Origin: Candidatus Dormiibacterota bacterium
Lineage (GTDB): Bacteria; Chloroflexota; Dormibacteria; Aeolococcales; Aeolococcaceae
DNA length: 17,623 nt
Direction of reading: 5' to 3'
Assembly (NCBI GenBank): GCA_003170875.1
Contig: PMYJ01000118.1
Coordinates: 1,991 to 19,613, forward strand
Below are positions 1 through 7,552 of this stretch, piece after piece (positions within the stretch are counted from its first letter, which is position 1; every line of letters starts with the position of its first letter). The notes below the pieces were generated by a model. The model was given only the letters and a program-made list of their open reading frames with translations. It searched no databases and had not been told where the DNA came from. A program made the translations under genes and the position numbers.

Positions 1-1268
1 GCCAGGACGGCGATCCCGAAGACCCCGCCGACCTCGCGGATGGCGTTGTTGGCTCCGGAAGCCTGGCCCGCCTCATGGCCGCGCACCGCGGAGAGCACGG
101 CGTTGGCTGCAGGCGCGAAGACCAGGGCCATGCCGGTCCCGGCGAGGATGAAGGGCACGATCACCGACGCGTAGGGCATCCCGGGGGCAAGAGCCCGATC
201 GATCCACACCAGGGCGATCGCCTGCAGGGCCAATCCGGTCGCCATCAGCGGGCGGCTGCCGACCCGGTCCGAGAGGATGCCCGCCACGGGGGCAACCAGT
301 ATCGGCATGCCGGTCCAGGGGAGGGTGCGCAGCCCGGCCTGCAGCGCGCTGTAGTGCTGGGCGGTCTGGAAGAACTGGGCCAGCAGGAAGACGGAGCCGA
401 ACATCCCGAAGTACATCGCGAAGGAGACGGCGTTGGTGGCGGAGAAGGCCCGGCTGCGGAAGAAGCGCATCGGCAGCATCGGTGCCGGCGAGCGCAGCTC
501 CCAGAGGGTGAAGGCGACTAGCAGGGCGGCTCCGCCCAGCATCGCGCCCAGCACGGTGCTGCTCCCCCAGCCGATGGCGTTGGCGCGGACCAAGCCGTAG
601 ACGACGCCGAAGAGGCCGCCGGTGGCGAGCACCAGCCCGGGGATGTCGAACCTGCTGTTGGGACCCCGGCTCTCGCTGAGACGGAGGACCGCGAGGGGGC
701 CGACCACCAGTCCGACCGGCACGTTGATCCAGAAGATCCAGTGCCAGGAGATGCCGCTGATCACCGCTCCGCCGATGACCGGGCCGAGGGCGACGCCGAG
801 GCCGCTGATGCCCGACCAGATGCCGAGCGCCACGCCGCGCCGGCCGGCGGGGAATGCCTCGGAGAGGAGGGTCAGAGTGAGGGGCATGACCACCGCGCCG
901 CCGGCGCCCTGGAAGGCACGGGCGGCGATCAGCGCCCCGGCGCTGGGCGCCAGGGCGGCGGCGGCCGAACCGAGGGTGAAGATGCCGAGCCCGACCACGA
1001 ACATGCGGCGCCGGCCAAAGCGGTCACCGAGAGCGGCTCCGAAGAGCAGCAGTGCGGCGAAGCTCAGCGTGTAGGCGTTGACTGTCCACTCCAGCGAGGC
1101 GATGTCGACGTGGAACTGGAGACGGATGCTGGGCAGGGCGAAGACCACCACCAGGTTGTCGAGGGTGACCATGAACAGCGCCAGCGACACCAGGGCAAGG
1201 GTCCACCCGGTGCGGGTGGGAGCGGGTGAGCGGGGAGAAGCAGCGGTCAGGGTGGGTGCAGGGGACAT
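1..1268 (-). CDS. DHA2-type MFS drug/solute exporter, 3' end cut by window edge
   Basis: This inner-membrane transporter of the major facilitator superfamily probably exports drugs or other small molecules by proton antiport. About 422 residues are visible and the C-terminus lies beyond position 1. After a Pro/Ala/Thr-rich cytoplasmic start, the first helix carries VTLDNLVVVFALPSI, the DHA2-family motif, near residues 34-48. The loop motif A, GDRFGRRRM, follows helix 2 near residue 80. A motif-C-like GLGVALGPVIGG lies near residues 155-166, followed by WHWIFWINVPVG, typical of 14-helix exporters. The ATG at 1268 was chosen because AGGAG stands seven bases upstream. A TetR-family gene lies just upstream on the same strand, the usual arrangement for a regulated efflux pump. 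Family assignment is firm. The substrate cannot be read from the sequence. Confidence 0.93.
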   Translation of the reverse strand, partial: MSPAPTLTAASPRSPAPTRTGWTLALVSLALFMVTLDNLVVVFALPSIRLQFHVDIASLEWTVNAYTLSFAALLLFGAALGDRFGRRRMFVVGLGIFTLGSAAAALAPSAGALIAARAFQGAGGAVVMPLTLTLLSEAFPAGRRGVALGIWSGISGLGVALGPVIGGAVISGISWHWIFWINVPVGLVVGPLAVLRLSESRGPNSRFDIPGLVLATGGLFGVVYGLVRANAIGWGSSTVLGAMLGGAALLVAFTLWELRSPAPMLPMRFFRSRAFSATNAVSFAMYFGMFGSVFLLAQFFQTAQHYSALQAGLRTLPWTGMPILVAPVAGILSDRVGSRPLMATGLALQAIALVWIDRALAPGMPYASVIVPFILAGTGMALVFAPAANAVLSAVRGHEAGQASGANNAIREVGGVFGIAVL

Positions 1269-1281
1269 CGGGGTTCTCCTT

Positions 1282-1310
1282 ATTGATGCATCCATCACTT
1301 TGTAGGTGAA
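1282..1310 (-). promoter_or_regulatory. Putative exporter promoter with TetR operator
   Basis: The short gap between the terminator behind tetR and the exporter start contains the imperfect inverted repeat TGATGCATCCATCA (1284-1297). It shares the frame TGAT-N6-ATCA with the inverted repeat in the tetR promoter (1941-1954). A weak promoter can be drawn on the minus strand, TTCACC (1305-1310), a 17-bp spacer and ATCAAT (1282-1287), placing the repeat between or over the two hexamers as in the tetR promoter. The hexamers match consensus poorly. The operator is inferred from the repeated pattern and context. Confidence 0.45.
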
Positions 1311-1337
1311 AAAAAATTCCGCCTTGCCTTCAGGCGG
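1309..1337 (-). terminator. Intrinsic terminator of the tetR gene
   Basis: Reading the minus strand, CCGCCT (1337-1332) pairs perfectly with AGGCGG (1324-1319) across a seven-base loop. After AA comes an uninterrupted run of eight T (1316-1309). This is a textbook Rho-independent terminator. Its stem overlaps the tetR stop codon (1330-1332). Most tetR transcripts should end here, so the exporter needs its own promoter. Confidence 0.75.
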
Positions 1338-1929
1338 CGGCCTGAGGGTCCGTGGTCGGGGGTTTGGCCTGGAGGTCCGCGCCTCCGTGTTTCTCCTCCC
1401 AGAGCGGAGCACACAGCTCCGGGATTCCGAGAACGGTGGTGACGTTGGCCAGCATCCCGGCGGCGAAGAACTCCGCGATCTGCCGCGGCGTGGCACCGCT
1501 CAGCTGGCCGACGTCGTCCGCCAGGGCCCGGAAGCCGCGTGCGCAGTGCGCGTGGATCTCGGGATCAGCCGAGGCCGCATAGGCCTGCAACTGCATGAGC
1601 AGCTCGTAGCGGTCTGCGATCAGCTCCGGGTAGGTCATGCCCATCCGCCCCAGGGCCTCCTCCGGGCTGCGGGCGCCACGGGCGGCCTCCCGGAAGGTGG
1701 CGCGGATCCGGCCCTGCACCCTGTCGTGGGCGGCCAGGAAGAGATCGCGCTTGTTGGGGAAGAGCGCGTAGATGTACGGCTGGCTGATGCCGGCGCGCTC
1801 GGCGATCGCAGCCGTGCTCGCCGCCTCGTAGCCGCGCTCAGCGAACTCGCGGATGGCGGCCTCGACCACCTGCTCGCGGCGTTCCTCCGAGGTCTGGCGC
1901 AGCCGGGTGGCGGCTTCACGAGGGGTCAT
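1330..1929 (-). CDS. TetR-family transcriptional regulator
   Basis: This cytoplasmic one-component repressor is probably the regulator of the exporter downstream. The 199-residue product has the usual TetR length. An N-terminal helix-turn-helix domain (about residues 15-65) contains IREFAERGYEAASTAAIAER, then AGISQPYIYALFPNKRDLF, the recognition helix and the F-x-N-K-x-x-L signature. The remainder is the variable all-helical ligand and dimer domain, with AEFFAAGMLANVTTVLGIPE near the end. The ATG at 1929 has no Shine-Dalgarno sequence. A good promoter ends six bases before it, so the message is probably leaderless. An inverted repeat inside that promoter suggests autoregulation. The ligand is unknown. 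Confidence 0.93.
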   Translation of the reverse strand: MTPREAATRLRQTSEERREQVVEAAIREFAERGYEAASTAAIAERAGISQPYIYALFPNKRDLFLAAHDRVQGRIRATFREAARGARSPEEALGRMGMTYPELIADRYELLMQLQAYAASADPEIHAHCARGFRALADDVGQLSGATPRQIAEFFAAGMLANVTTVLGIPELCAPLWEEKHGGADLQAKPPTTDPQAAA

Positions 1930-1935
1930 GCCGAA

Positions 1936-1964
1936 ATTATTGATTGGCCTATCAGAAAAGTCAA
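1936..1964 (-). promoter_or_regulatory. tetR promoter with embedded operator; probably leaderless
   Basis: The minus strand shows TTGACT (1964-1959), exactly 17 bp, then AATAAT (1941-1936), five of six matches to TATAAT. Only six bases (1935-1930) separate the -10 box from the ATG at 1929, so transcription should start at or within a base or two of the start codon. The spacer contains TGATTGGCCTATCA (1941-1954), symmetric at 12 of 14 positions, a good TetR-type operator. Bound repressor would cover the spacer and touch the -10 box. Confidence 0.7.
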
Positions 1965-2039
1965 CCCCCCTCGGCTGGGGTTCTCGGAGCCGGAAACCGC
2001 AGCGGGGAACCGGACGTGCCGCCCCGGCGGGATGGGGAC

Positions 2040-2894
2040 TCAGCCCATCGCGGCGAGCACCGCCACCAGCCGGTCGCAGGCACCCTTGACCCCGTGCCGG
2101 GCCGCCAGGACCGCAACCGCCGCGGGGTCCGCGGGGTAGCGGTTGCGCCTTCCCGCAGGGAGCGTGATGGGCAGGTCGAGCACCGGCTCGACGACCCGCA
2201 TCGCTCGCGCGAGGTAGTCGCGATCGACGGCGCCGAGCGGCGCGTCGCGGATGATCTCGGCCACCCCGCCGTGGCGGAGGATCAGCGCGGCCGCCTTCGC
2301 GGCTCCCACCCCGCGCAGCCCCGGAAGCCCGTCTGAGGGGTCGCCGCGGAGCACCGCGAAGTCCGCATAGCGGCGACCGGGGACACCGTAGCGGCGGGTC
2401 ACCTCCGCCTCGTCGACCACCGCCAGGCCCCCCTTCTCGGGGTAGAGGACCCTCACCCGAGGGTCCTCGACGAGAGCGAAGAGATCACGGTCGCCGCTCA
2501 CCACCTCGACCGTCCCGCTGGTGAGCGCGCTCCAGGTGGCGATGACGTCCTCGGCCTCGTGGTCGGCGACCCCGACCTGGTCGACGCCCACCGCCCGGAG
2601 GATCTCCGCGATCACGGCCATCTGCGGGGCTAGTCCGGGGGGCATCGGCTCGGCCACCCGGTGGGCCTTGTAGGCGGGGATCAGGGCGACCCGCCACGCG
2701 GGGCGCCAGTCCTCATCGCTCGCCACCGCGAGCTGGCGGGGGCGCCGCTGGACGATCAGCCGGGCCAGGGCGTCGAGGAATCCGCGGACCGCGTTGATGG
2801 GCTGTCCGTCGGGCCCGCTGACGCTGGCGGGCACACCGTAGAAGGCGCGGAAGATCATGCTCGAGCCGTCGATCAGCAGCCAGTCGCAGCTCAC
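2040..2894 (-). CDS. Free-standing 5'-3' exonuclease (Pol I N-terminal/FEN-like family)
   Basis: This metal-dependent structure-specific nuclease probably removes RNA primers or 5' flaps in replication and repair. From the GTG at 2894 the product is 284 residues, the size of a single 5'-3' exonuclease domain, with no polymerase domain. Visible family features are LLIDGSSMIFRAFYG (residues 6-20, first metal-binding Asp), IPAYKAHR (72-79, arch Lys/Arg), EAEDVIAT (113-120), SGDRDLFALV (133-142), and GDPSDGLPGLRGVGAAKA (184-201), the last acidic ligand and helix-hairpin-helix. The reading frame stays open up to 3068. The extra residues are low-complexity, overlap the divergent gene, and precede where the family normally starts, so I prefer 2894. 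No convincing ribosome-binding site is present. Confidence 0.88.
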   Translation of the reverse strand: MSCDWLLIDGSSMIFRAFYGVPASVSGPDGQPINAVRGFLDALARLIVQRRPRQLAVASDEDWRPAWRVALIPAYKAHRVAEPMPPGLAPQMAVIAEILRAVGVDQVGVADHEAEDVIATWSALTSGTVEVVSGDRDLFALVEDPRVRVLYPEKGGLAVVDEAEVTRRYGVPGRRYADFAVLRGDPSDGLPGLRGVGAAKAAALILRHGGVAEIIRDAPLGAVDRDYLARAMRVVEPVLDLPITLPAGRRNRYPADPAAVAVLAARHGVKGACDRLVAVLAAMG

Positions 2895-3024
2895 AGGCCG
2901 ACCACCGCACCCAGGGCCTCCACACCCGGCAGCGTAGCCAGGCGAGCGCCCCGCGCGCAGGGTCTCGCCGGCGGCCTGCACCGGATTGACCTCTCCCCGG
3001 CGCAGAGCCCAGCGAGCTGGTTCA

Positions 3025-3867
3025 ATGCGGGTGACCGTGAGCACACCCGGATACGAAAGCGGCCGCATCTACCTCAGCCCTGATCGGCTGACCTGGTGGG
3101 ACGGTGCAGCGTGGCGTCCGCCCCCCGCCCCACCCGGCCTGACGCCGGTCCCACCGTGGTGGGACGGCTACGCCTGGCGCTGGGACGCGATCCCTGTCGC
3201 GACACCCGCGGCGCATCCGCCCACCCTGCGACGCATCGCTCGGGCGGGCGTTTGGGTGCAGGTCGTCATCATCGGCCTGTTCGCCGTGGGCATGGCCACC
3301 ACCACGGCCGACCCGTCCAACCTCACCTCGTCGACGCAGCTCGTTCTCGGGGCGTGCATCCTGGCCGCCGGGACCGTGGGACTGGCTGTGGTCGGAGCGC
3401 TCTGGGGCCGCCTCCCCCGGCTCGTCGAGGTCGTCATCGCCGTCGAGTGCCTCCCGTCCGTGGCCATGGCCGTGGCCTTCCTGCCTCTGATGCTCATCAC
3501 CGTCCCCCTCGCGGCTCCGACCGTGATCGGCGTGTGGGTGGCGGAGGCAACGGAGGAGAGGACCACCGAGATGTCGAGGCCCGCCGGCGCGTACGGGGGG
3601 GCGGCGGTGCCGGTGCTGGCCGTGCCGCCGCTACGTCCCGCGATCACTCCCGGGATGTTCGCAGCGGTGGCGAGCCTCGCGGCCGCCGGGTTCGTGGTTG
3701 GCCTCCTGGCCGGTTTCAATCCGAACGTGACGGGCAACGACCCCCTGCCCGCCGGTCTCCTCGGGCTCGCGATCGGAGCCATCATCGGGGTGGGCTCAGC
3801 CGGGGTCTGGCACAGCCAGATGGGTCCGGGGGGTGGAACGCCCGGGTATCGTGGGCCGAAGCAATGA
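3025..3867 (+). CDS. Membrane protein with two DUF2510-like WWDG motifs
   Basis: Function unknown. The 280-residue product begins with a cytoplasmic-looking Pro/Trp-rich segment containing LTWWDGAAWRPP (22-33) and PPWWDGYAWRWD (43-54). These resemble the tryptophan motif of DUF2510, a small domain common at the N-terminus of actinobacterial membrane proteins. About six hydrophobic segments follow, near residues 75-92, 106-127, 134-155, 157-174, 209-230 and 242-261. I chose the ATG at 3025. A TTG at 2986 and a GTG at 3037 are also in frame, and no start has a strong ribosome-binding site. The stop is 14 bases before the best start of the aldo/keto reductase, so the two are probably co-transcribed. 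The gene diverges from the exonuclease across 130 bp, in which I see no clear promoter. Confidence 0.75.
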   Translation: MRVTVSTPGYESGRIYLSPDRLTWWDGAAWRPPPAPPGLTPVPPWWDGYAWRWDAIPVATPAAHPPTLRRIARAGVWVQVVIIGLFAVGMATTTADPSNLTSSTQLVLGACILAAGTVGLAVVGALWGRLPRLVEVVIAVECLPSVAMAVAFLPLMLITVPLAAPTVIGVWVAEATEERTTEMSRPAGAYGGAAVPVLAVPPLRPAITPGMFAAVASLAAAGFVVGLLAGFNPNVTGNDPLPAGLLGLAIGAIIGVGSAGVWHSQMGPGGGTPGYRGPKQ

Positions 3868-3881
3868 TGGAGGGCACGTCG

Positions 3882-4868
3882 ATGGAGCAGCGCAGGTTGG
3901 GGTCCCAGGGGCTGGAGGTCTCCGCCGAGGGCCTCGGCTGCATGGGCATGAGCCAGTCGTACGGCCCCGCTGACGAGGCCGAGGCGATCGCGACCATCCA
4001 TCGTGCCCTCGAGCTGGGGATCTCCTTCCTCGACACCGCCGACATGTACGGGCCGTTCACCAACGAGCGCCTGGTCGGTCGCGCCATCGCGGGCCGTCGC
4101 GAGCAGGTGGTGCTCGCCACCAAGTTCGGCAACGAGCGGCGCGAGGACGGCTCCTGGGTCGGGATCAACGGCCGCGCGGAGTACGTGCGGCGCTGCTGCG
4201 ACGCCTCCCTCCAGCGCCTCGGCATCGACCACATCGACCTCTACTACCAGCACCGGGTCGACACCTCCGTGCCGGTCGAGGAGACCTGGGGGGCGATGGC
4301 CGAGCTGGTCGCCGCGGGCAAGGTCCGCTTCCTCGGCATCTCGGAGGCTGCCCCGGCCACGATCCGCCGGGCCCACGCGACCCATCTGATGAGCGCTGTC
4401 CAGAGCGAGTACTCGCTCTTCACCCGGGACCCGGAGAAGGAGGTTCTGGCCACCTGCCGCGAGCTGGGCATCGGCTTCGTCCCCTACAGCCCGCTCGGTC
4501 GGGGCGTCCTCTCCGGAGCCATCAGCAGCACGGCGCAGTTCGGAGCCGGCGACTTCCGGGCGAACACGCCCCGCTTCCAGGACGAGAACCTCGCGCGCAA
4601 CCTCCAGCTGGTGGCGGCTCTCCGCGACGTCGCCGGGAGGAAGGGGTGCACCGTCGGACAGCTGGCTCTCGCCTGGGTGCTGGCCCAGGGCGACGACATC
4701 GTCCCCATCCCCGGCACCAAGCGGCGACGCTACCTCGAGGAGAACGTGGCCGCGCTCTCTGTCAGCCTGACCCCGGAGGACCTCGCCGCCATCGAGGCGA
4801 TCGCGCCCCTCGGAGCGGCCGCCGGCGACCGCTACCCCGCCGAACACATGGCCCGGGTCAACGTCTGA
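3882..4868 (+). CDS. Aldo/keto reductase
   Basis: This is a cytoplasmic NADPH-dependent oxidoreductase of the aldo/keto reductase superfamily, a TIM barrel that reduces aldehydes or ketones. The full catalytic tetrad is visible: Asp51 and Tyr56 in FLDTADMYG, Lys81 in VLATKFG, and His124 in IDLYYQHRVD. A cofactor-binding segment VPIPGTKRRRYLEEN lies near the C-terminus. The product has 328 residues, matching the family (IolS/YakC-like group). The start at 3882 is preceded by GGAGG with eight bases of spacing. Earlier in-frame ATGs at 3864 and 3867 would overlap the previous stop as ATGA but lack a ribosome-binding site. The gene ends seven bases before the convergent GGDEF-EAL gene with no obvious terminator between them. 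The physiological substrate is unknown. Confidence 0.93.
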   Translation: MEQRRLGSQGLEVSAEGLGCMGMSQSYGPADEAEAIATIHRALELGISFLDTADMYGPFTNERLVGRAIAGRREQVVLATKFGNERREDGSWVGINGRAEYVRRCCDASLQRLGIDHIDLYYQHRVDTSVPVEETWGAMAELVAAGKVRFLGISEAAPATIRRAHATHLMSAVQSEYSLFTRDPEKEVLATCRELGIGFVPYSPLGRGVLSGAISSTAQFGAGDFRANTPRFQDENLARNLQLVAALRDVAGRKGCTVGQLALAWVLAQGDDIVPIPGTKRRRYLEENVAALSVSLTPEDLAAIEAIAPLGAAAGDRYPAEHMARVNV

Positions 4869-4875
4869 GGGAGCT

Positions 4876-7476
4876 TCAGGAGGCCTGGGACTGGAGCGGC
4901 AGGCGCACCACCCGAGCGCCGTCCTCGGCAGCCGTGGCGAGGCGGCGGGCATCAAGGAGCTCCAGCATCGCGTCGCCGTCCATCGGCCGCGCCAGGTGGT
5001 ACCCCTGTGCCCATTGGCGGGGGAAGTCGTCGAGTGCGCGCAGATCGTCCATCTCCTCGACGCCCTCGGCGACCACCGTGAGCCCGAGGCTGTGGCCAAA
5101 CGCGAAGATCGCGCGGGAGAGCCCGCCCCCGTCGCGTGAGGCGCGCAGGGTGCTGGTGAACGCCCTGTCGATCTTGATGATGTCGACGGGGAAGTCGCGG
5201 AGCCGGCTCAGTGACGAGTGTCCGGTCCCGAAGTCGTCCAGGGCGATCCGGATGCCGAGCTCGCGCAGCTGCCGCAGGCGCCCGATGGCGCCCTCGACCT
5301 CCTCGATCGCCAGGCTCTCGGTAACCTCGAGGATCAGGTTCGCGGGCGGCAGCTCGGTCCGGGAGAGCACCTGCTCGACCTCGTCGATGAAGGCGCCTCT
5401 CTGGAGCTGCTTCGGTGAGACGTTCACGGCGACCGCGATCTCCCTCCGCGATCCGTGGTCGGGCCAGCGGCGGGCCTCAGCACAGGCCCGCTCGAGCACC
5501 CAGAGGCCGATCGGAGCGATCAGCCCGGTCTCTTCGGCGAGGGGGATGAAGTCGTTCGGCTGCACCAGTCCGTGGCGGGGGTGCCGCCAGCGAAGCAGCG
5601 CCTCGGCGGACACCACCTCTCCGGAGGGGACCTCGAAGATCGGCTGATACTGGACGAGCAGCTCGTCACGTGGCAGGGCCCGGTGGAGGTCGGCCTTGAA
5701 CTCGTGACGGCTGAGGACCGCGGCGTGCATGCTCGGGGCGAACACCTCCCACCGGCCCTTGCCCAGCCCCTTCGCCGTGTACATGGCCTCGTCGGCGTTG
5801 CGCAGGATCTCGTCGGCGCCGAGCTCACCGGCTTCGGCGGTGGCGATGCCGATGCTGGCCCTGACCATGATCTCCGCGCCCATCACCTGGAACGGATCCC
5901 GCATCCGTTCGACAATGCGGGTGGCCACCGTCGTCGCCGCCCGGCTGTCGGCCGTACCCTGCACGAGCACGGCGAACTCGTCGCCTCCGAGCCTGGCGGC
6001 GACATCGCCGGGACGGAGGCAGACGGCCAGGCGCCCGGCCACCGCCCGCAGCAGCTCGTCGCCGACCACATGGCCGAGGCTGTCATTCACGGTCTTGAAG
6101 TCGTCGAGGTCGATGAAGAGGACACCGACCCGGTCTCGAGCGCCGGCGAGGGCGTCGCGGACGTTGGTCTGGAAGAGGGCGCGGTTGGCCATCCCGGTCA
6201 GGGGATCGTGCAGCGCCTGATGGCGCAGCTTGTGCTGGAGGTCGGTCAGCTGCCTTAGGGAGTGTTCCAGCCGGCCGTTCTCCAGCGTGCTCCCGGTGTG
6301 TGCTGCGAGCATCTCGAAGAGGCGCAGGTCCTCATCGTCGAAGCTGCTCACCTCGCCCAGCCGGTTCCCGACCACCATCAGGCCGATCGGCCGTGTCTCG
6401 CGGCGGAGCACCGCGACCATGCCGTCGCGGATGCCCAGCACGGCGAGGAAGCGCAGGCCCTCGCCGGCGCTCGTCTCCAGGTCGAGGATGGCCGGGGCGG
6501 TCGCGACCATCTCGGTGATGAGCTGCTGCCCGCCCTCGTCGAGCTCCACCGGCCGCATCGGCTCGGCCCCGCCGGCGCTGACCCCGGCACGGACCATCAC
6601 CTCGCCTTCCCGTGTGGGGAAGATGATGATCTCGGCCATCTCCGCGCGGAAGGACTCGCGCGAGCCCTTGAGCACATCGAGGAGCGCGTCGTCGAGGTTC
6701 TCAGCGTGCTGCAGGTGACGGCTGGACTCGTAGAGGAAGGTGATCTGCTGGCGGTTCTCGCGCTCCGACACGTAGGAGCGATAGGCAAGCGCGACGCCGG
6801 CCACCGGCACCACCAGAAGCCAGACGACCTGGAGGTGGAACCACATCAGGTTGACGATGATCAGGGCCAGGCAGGTGTTGATCAGCGTTCCCAGCATGGC
6901 CATGCCGAAGTTGGCGGCCAGGCCGGTGCGGTCGGCGCGGCCTTCGGAGAGGAAGAGGGCGACCACGAAGGTTGCGGTTTGGAGTGAGCCCGCCACAACG
7001 ACGGCGACCAGAGCTGCCAGGCTGGCCATGTTGCCGGTGGGATCGCCGTGCGGAGCCAGCCATGCGAAGAGCGCCACCGCCACGGCGGCCGCCAGCACGA
7101 AGTTGCTCAGGTTGAAGGCGAGCTTCAGTCGCGACTGGCGCCGATGCAGCGTCAGTGCCACGGCGGCGCCCAGGAGGTAGGCGAGGACGACCGTCAACGG
7201 CCGGTCGAAGAAGAGGCCCATCACCAGCGGGACCTCGCTGAGCGAGAAGGACTGGGCCTCGCGCCGGAACTGGACGTGCACGACGCAGATCTCGGCGACG
7301 CAGAAGAGGCCGGCGAGGAGCCACCAGGGGATGGTGTAGGGAGACGAGCGCTGCGGGAGCGGGGCCACAGCCGCGGCGGCCAGGGTTGCCGTCGCGGCCA
7401 GGCCGACGGTGAGGAGAGGCACCCGACCCACGCGCGCCGCGAGCCGAGCCGGGCTCAGGCGCGCCATCACCGCCAT
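4876..7476 (-). CDS. Membrane GAF-GGDEF-EAL cyclic-di-GMP cyclase/phosphodiesterase
   Basis: A bifunctional enzyme of c-di-GMP turnover, 866 residues. Residues about 20-235 form seven or so membrane helices, a MASE-like sensor region that includes FSLSEVPLVMGLFF (77-90). A GAF-like domain spans about 245-405, and a short coiled linker leads to GGDEF (about 415-580) and EAL (about 595-850). The cyclase signature GGDEF (497-501) is intact, with the inhibitory site RPGD (488-491) five residues upstream. The EAL domain keeps EAL (625-627), NVS (Asn685), EVTE (717-720), DDFGTG (747-752), KID (768-770), AEGVE (803-807) and Gln824. Both activities therefore look possible. The ATG at 7476 was chosen; another lies at 7467. 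Neither has a strong ribosome-binding site. The frame remains open upstream but runs antisense-style through the protease gene. It starts 76 nt after the protease stop on the same strand. Confidence 0.93.
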   Translation of the reverse strand: MAVMARLSPARLAARVGRVPLLTVGLAATATLAAAAVAPLPQRSSPYTIPWWLLAGLFCVAEICVVHVQFRREAQSFSLSEVPLVMGLFFDRPLTVVLAYLLGAAVALTLHRRQSRLKLAFNLSNFVLAAAVAVALFAWLAPHGDPTGNMASLAALVAVVVAGSLQTATFVVALFLSEGRADRTGLAANFGMAMLGTLINTCLALIIVNLMWFHLQVVWLLVVPVAGVALAYRSYVSERENRQQITFLYESSRHLQHAENLDDALLDVLKGSRESFRAEMAEIIIFPTREGEVMVRAGVSAGGAEPMRPVELDEGGQQLITEMVATAPAILDLETSAGEGLRFLAVLGIRDGMVAVLRRETRPIGLMVVGNRLGEVSSFDDEDLRLFEMLAAHTGSTLENGRLEHSLRQLTDLQHKLRHQALHDPLTGMANRALFQTNVRDALAGARDRVGVLFIDLDDFKTVNDSLGHVVGDELLRAVAGRLAVCLRPGDVAARLGGDEFAVLVQGTADSRAATTVATRIVERMRDPFQVMGAEIMVRASIGIATAEAGELGADEILRNADEAMYTAKGLGKGRWEVFAPSMHAAVLSRHEFKADLHRALPRDELLVQYQPIFEVPSGEVVSAEALLRWRHPRHGLVQPNDFIPLAEETGLIAPIGLWVLERACAEARRWPDHGSRREIAVAVNVSPKQLQRGAFIDEVEQVLSRTELPPANLILEVTESLAIEEVEGAIGRLRQLRELGIRIALDDFGTGHSSLSRLRDFPVDIIKIDRAFTSTLRASRDGGGLSRAIFAFGHSLGLTVVAEGVEEMDDLRALDDFPRQWAQGYHLARPMDGDAMLELLDARRLATAAEDGARVVRLPLQSQAS

Positions 7477-7552
7477 CCAGGGCGCGTGCGACGCCTGACT
7501 CACCGCCCCGGGACCGCCCCGCCCGTCCGGTGCCAGACCGAGGCTGAGACGG

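Noticed and set aside
3864..3881. Earlier reductase starts at 3864 and 3867 with ATGA overlap
   Set aside because: The ATG at 3882 has GGAGG at good spacing and gives the usual family N-terminus; the earlier ATGs have no ribosome-binding site.
3168..5099. 643-codon minus-strand open frame
   Set aside because: It runs opposite the reductase and the WWDG protein, both of which have clear domains. Its own translation has none.
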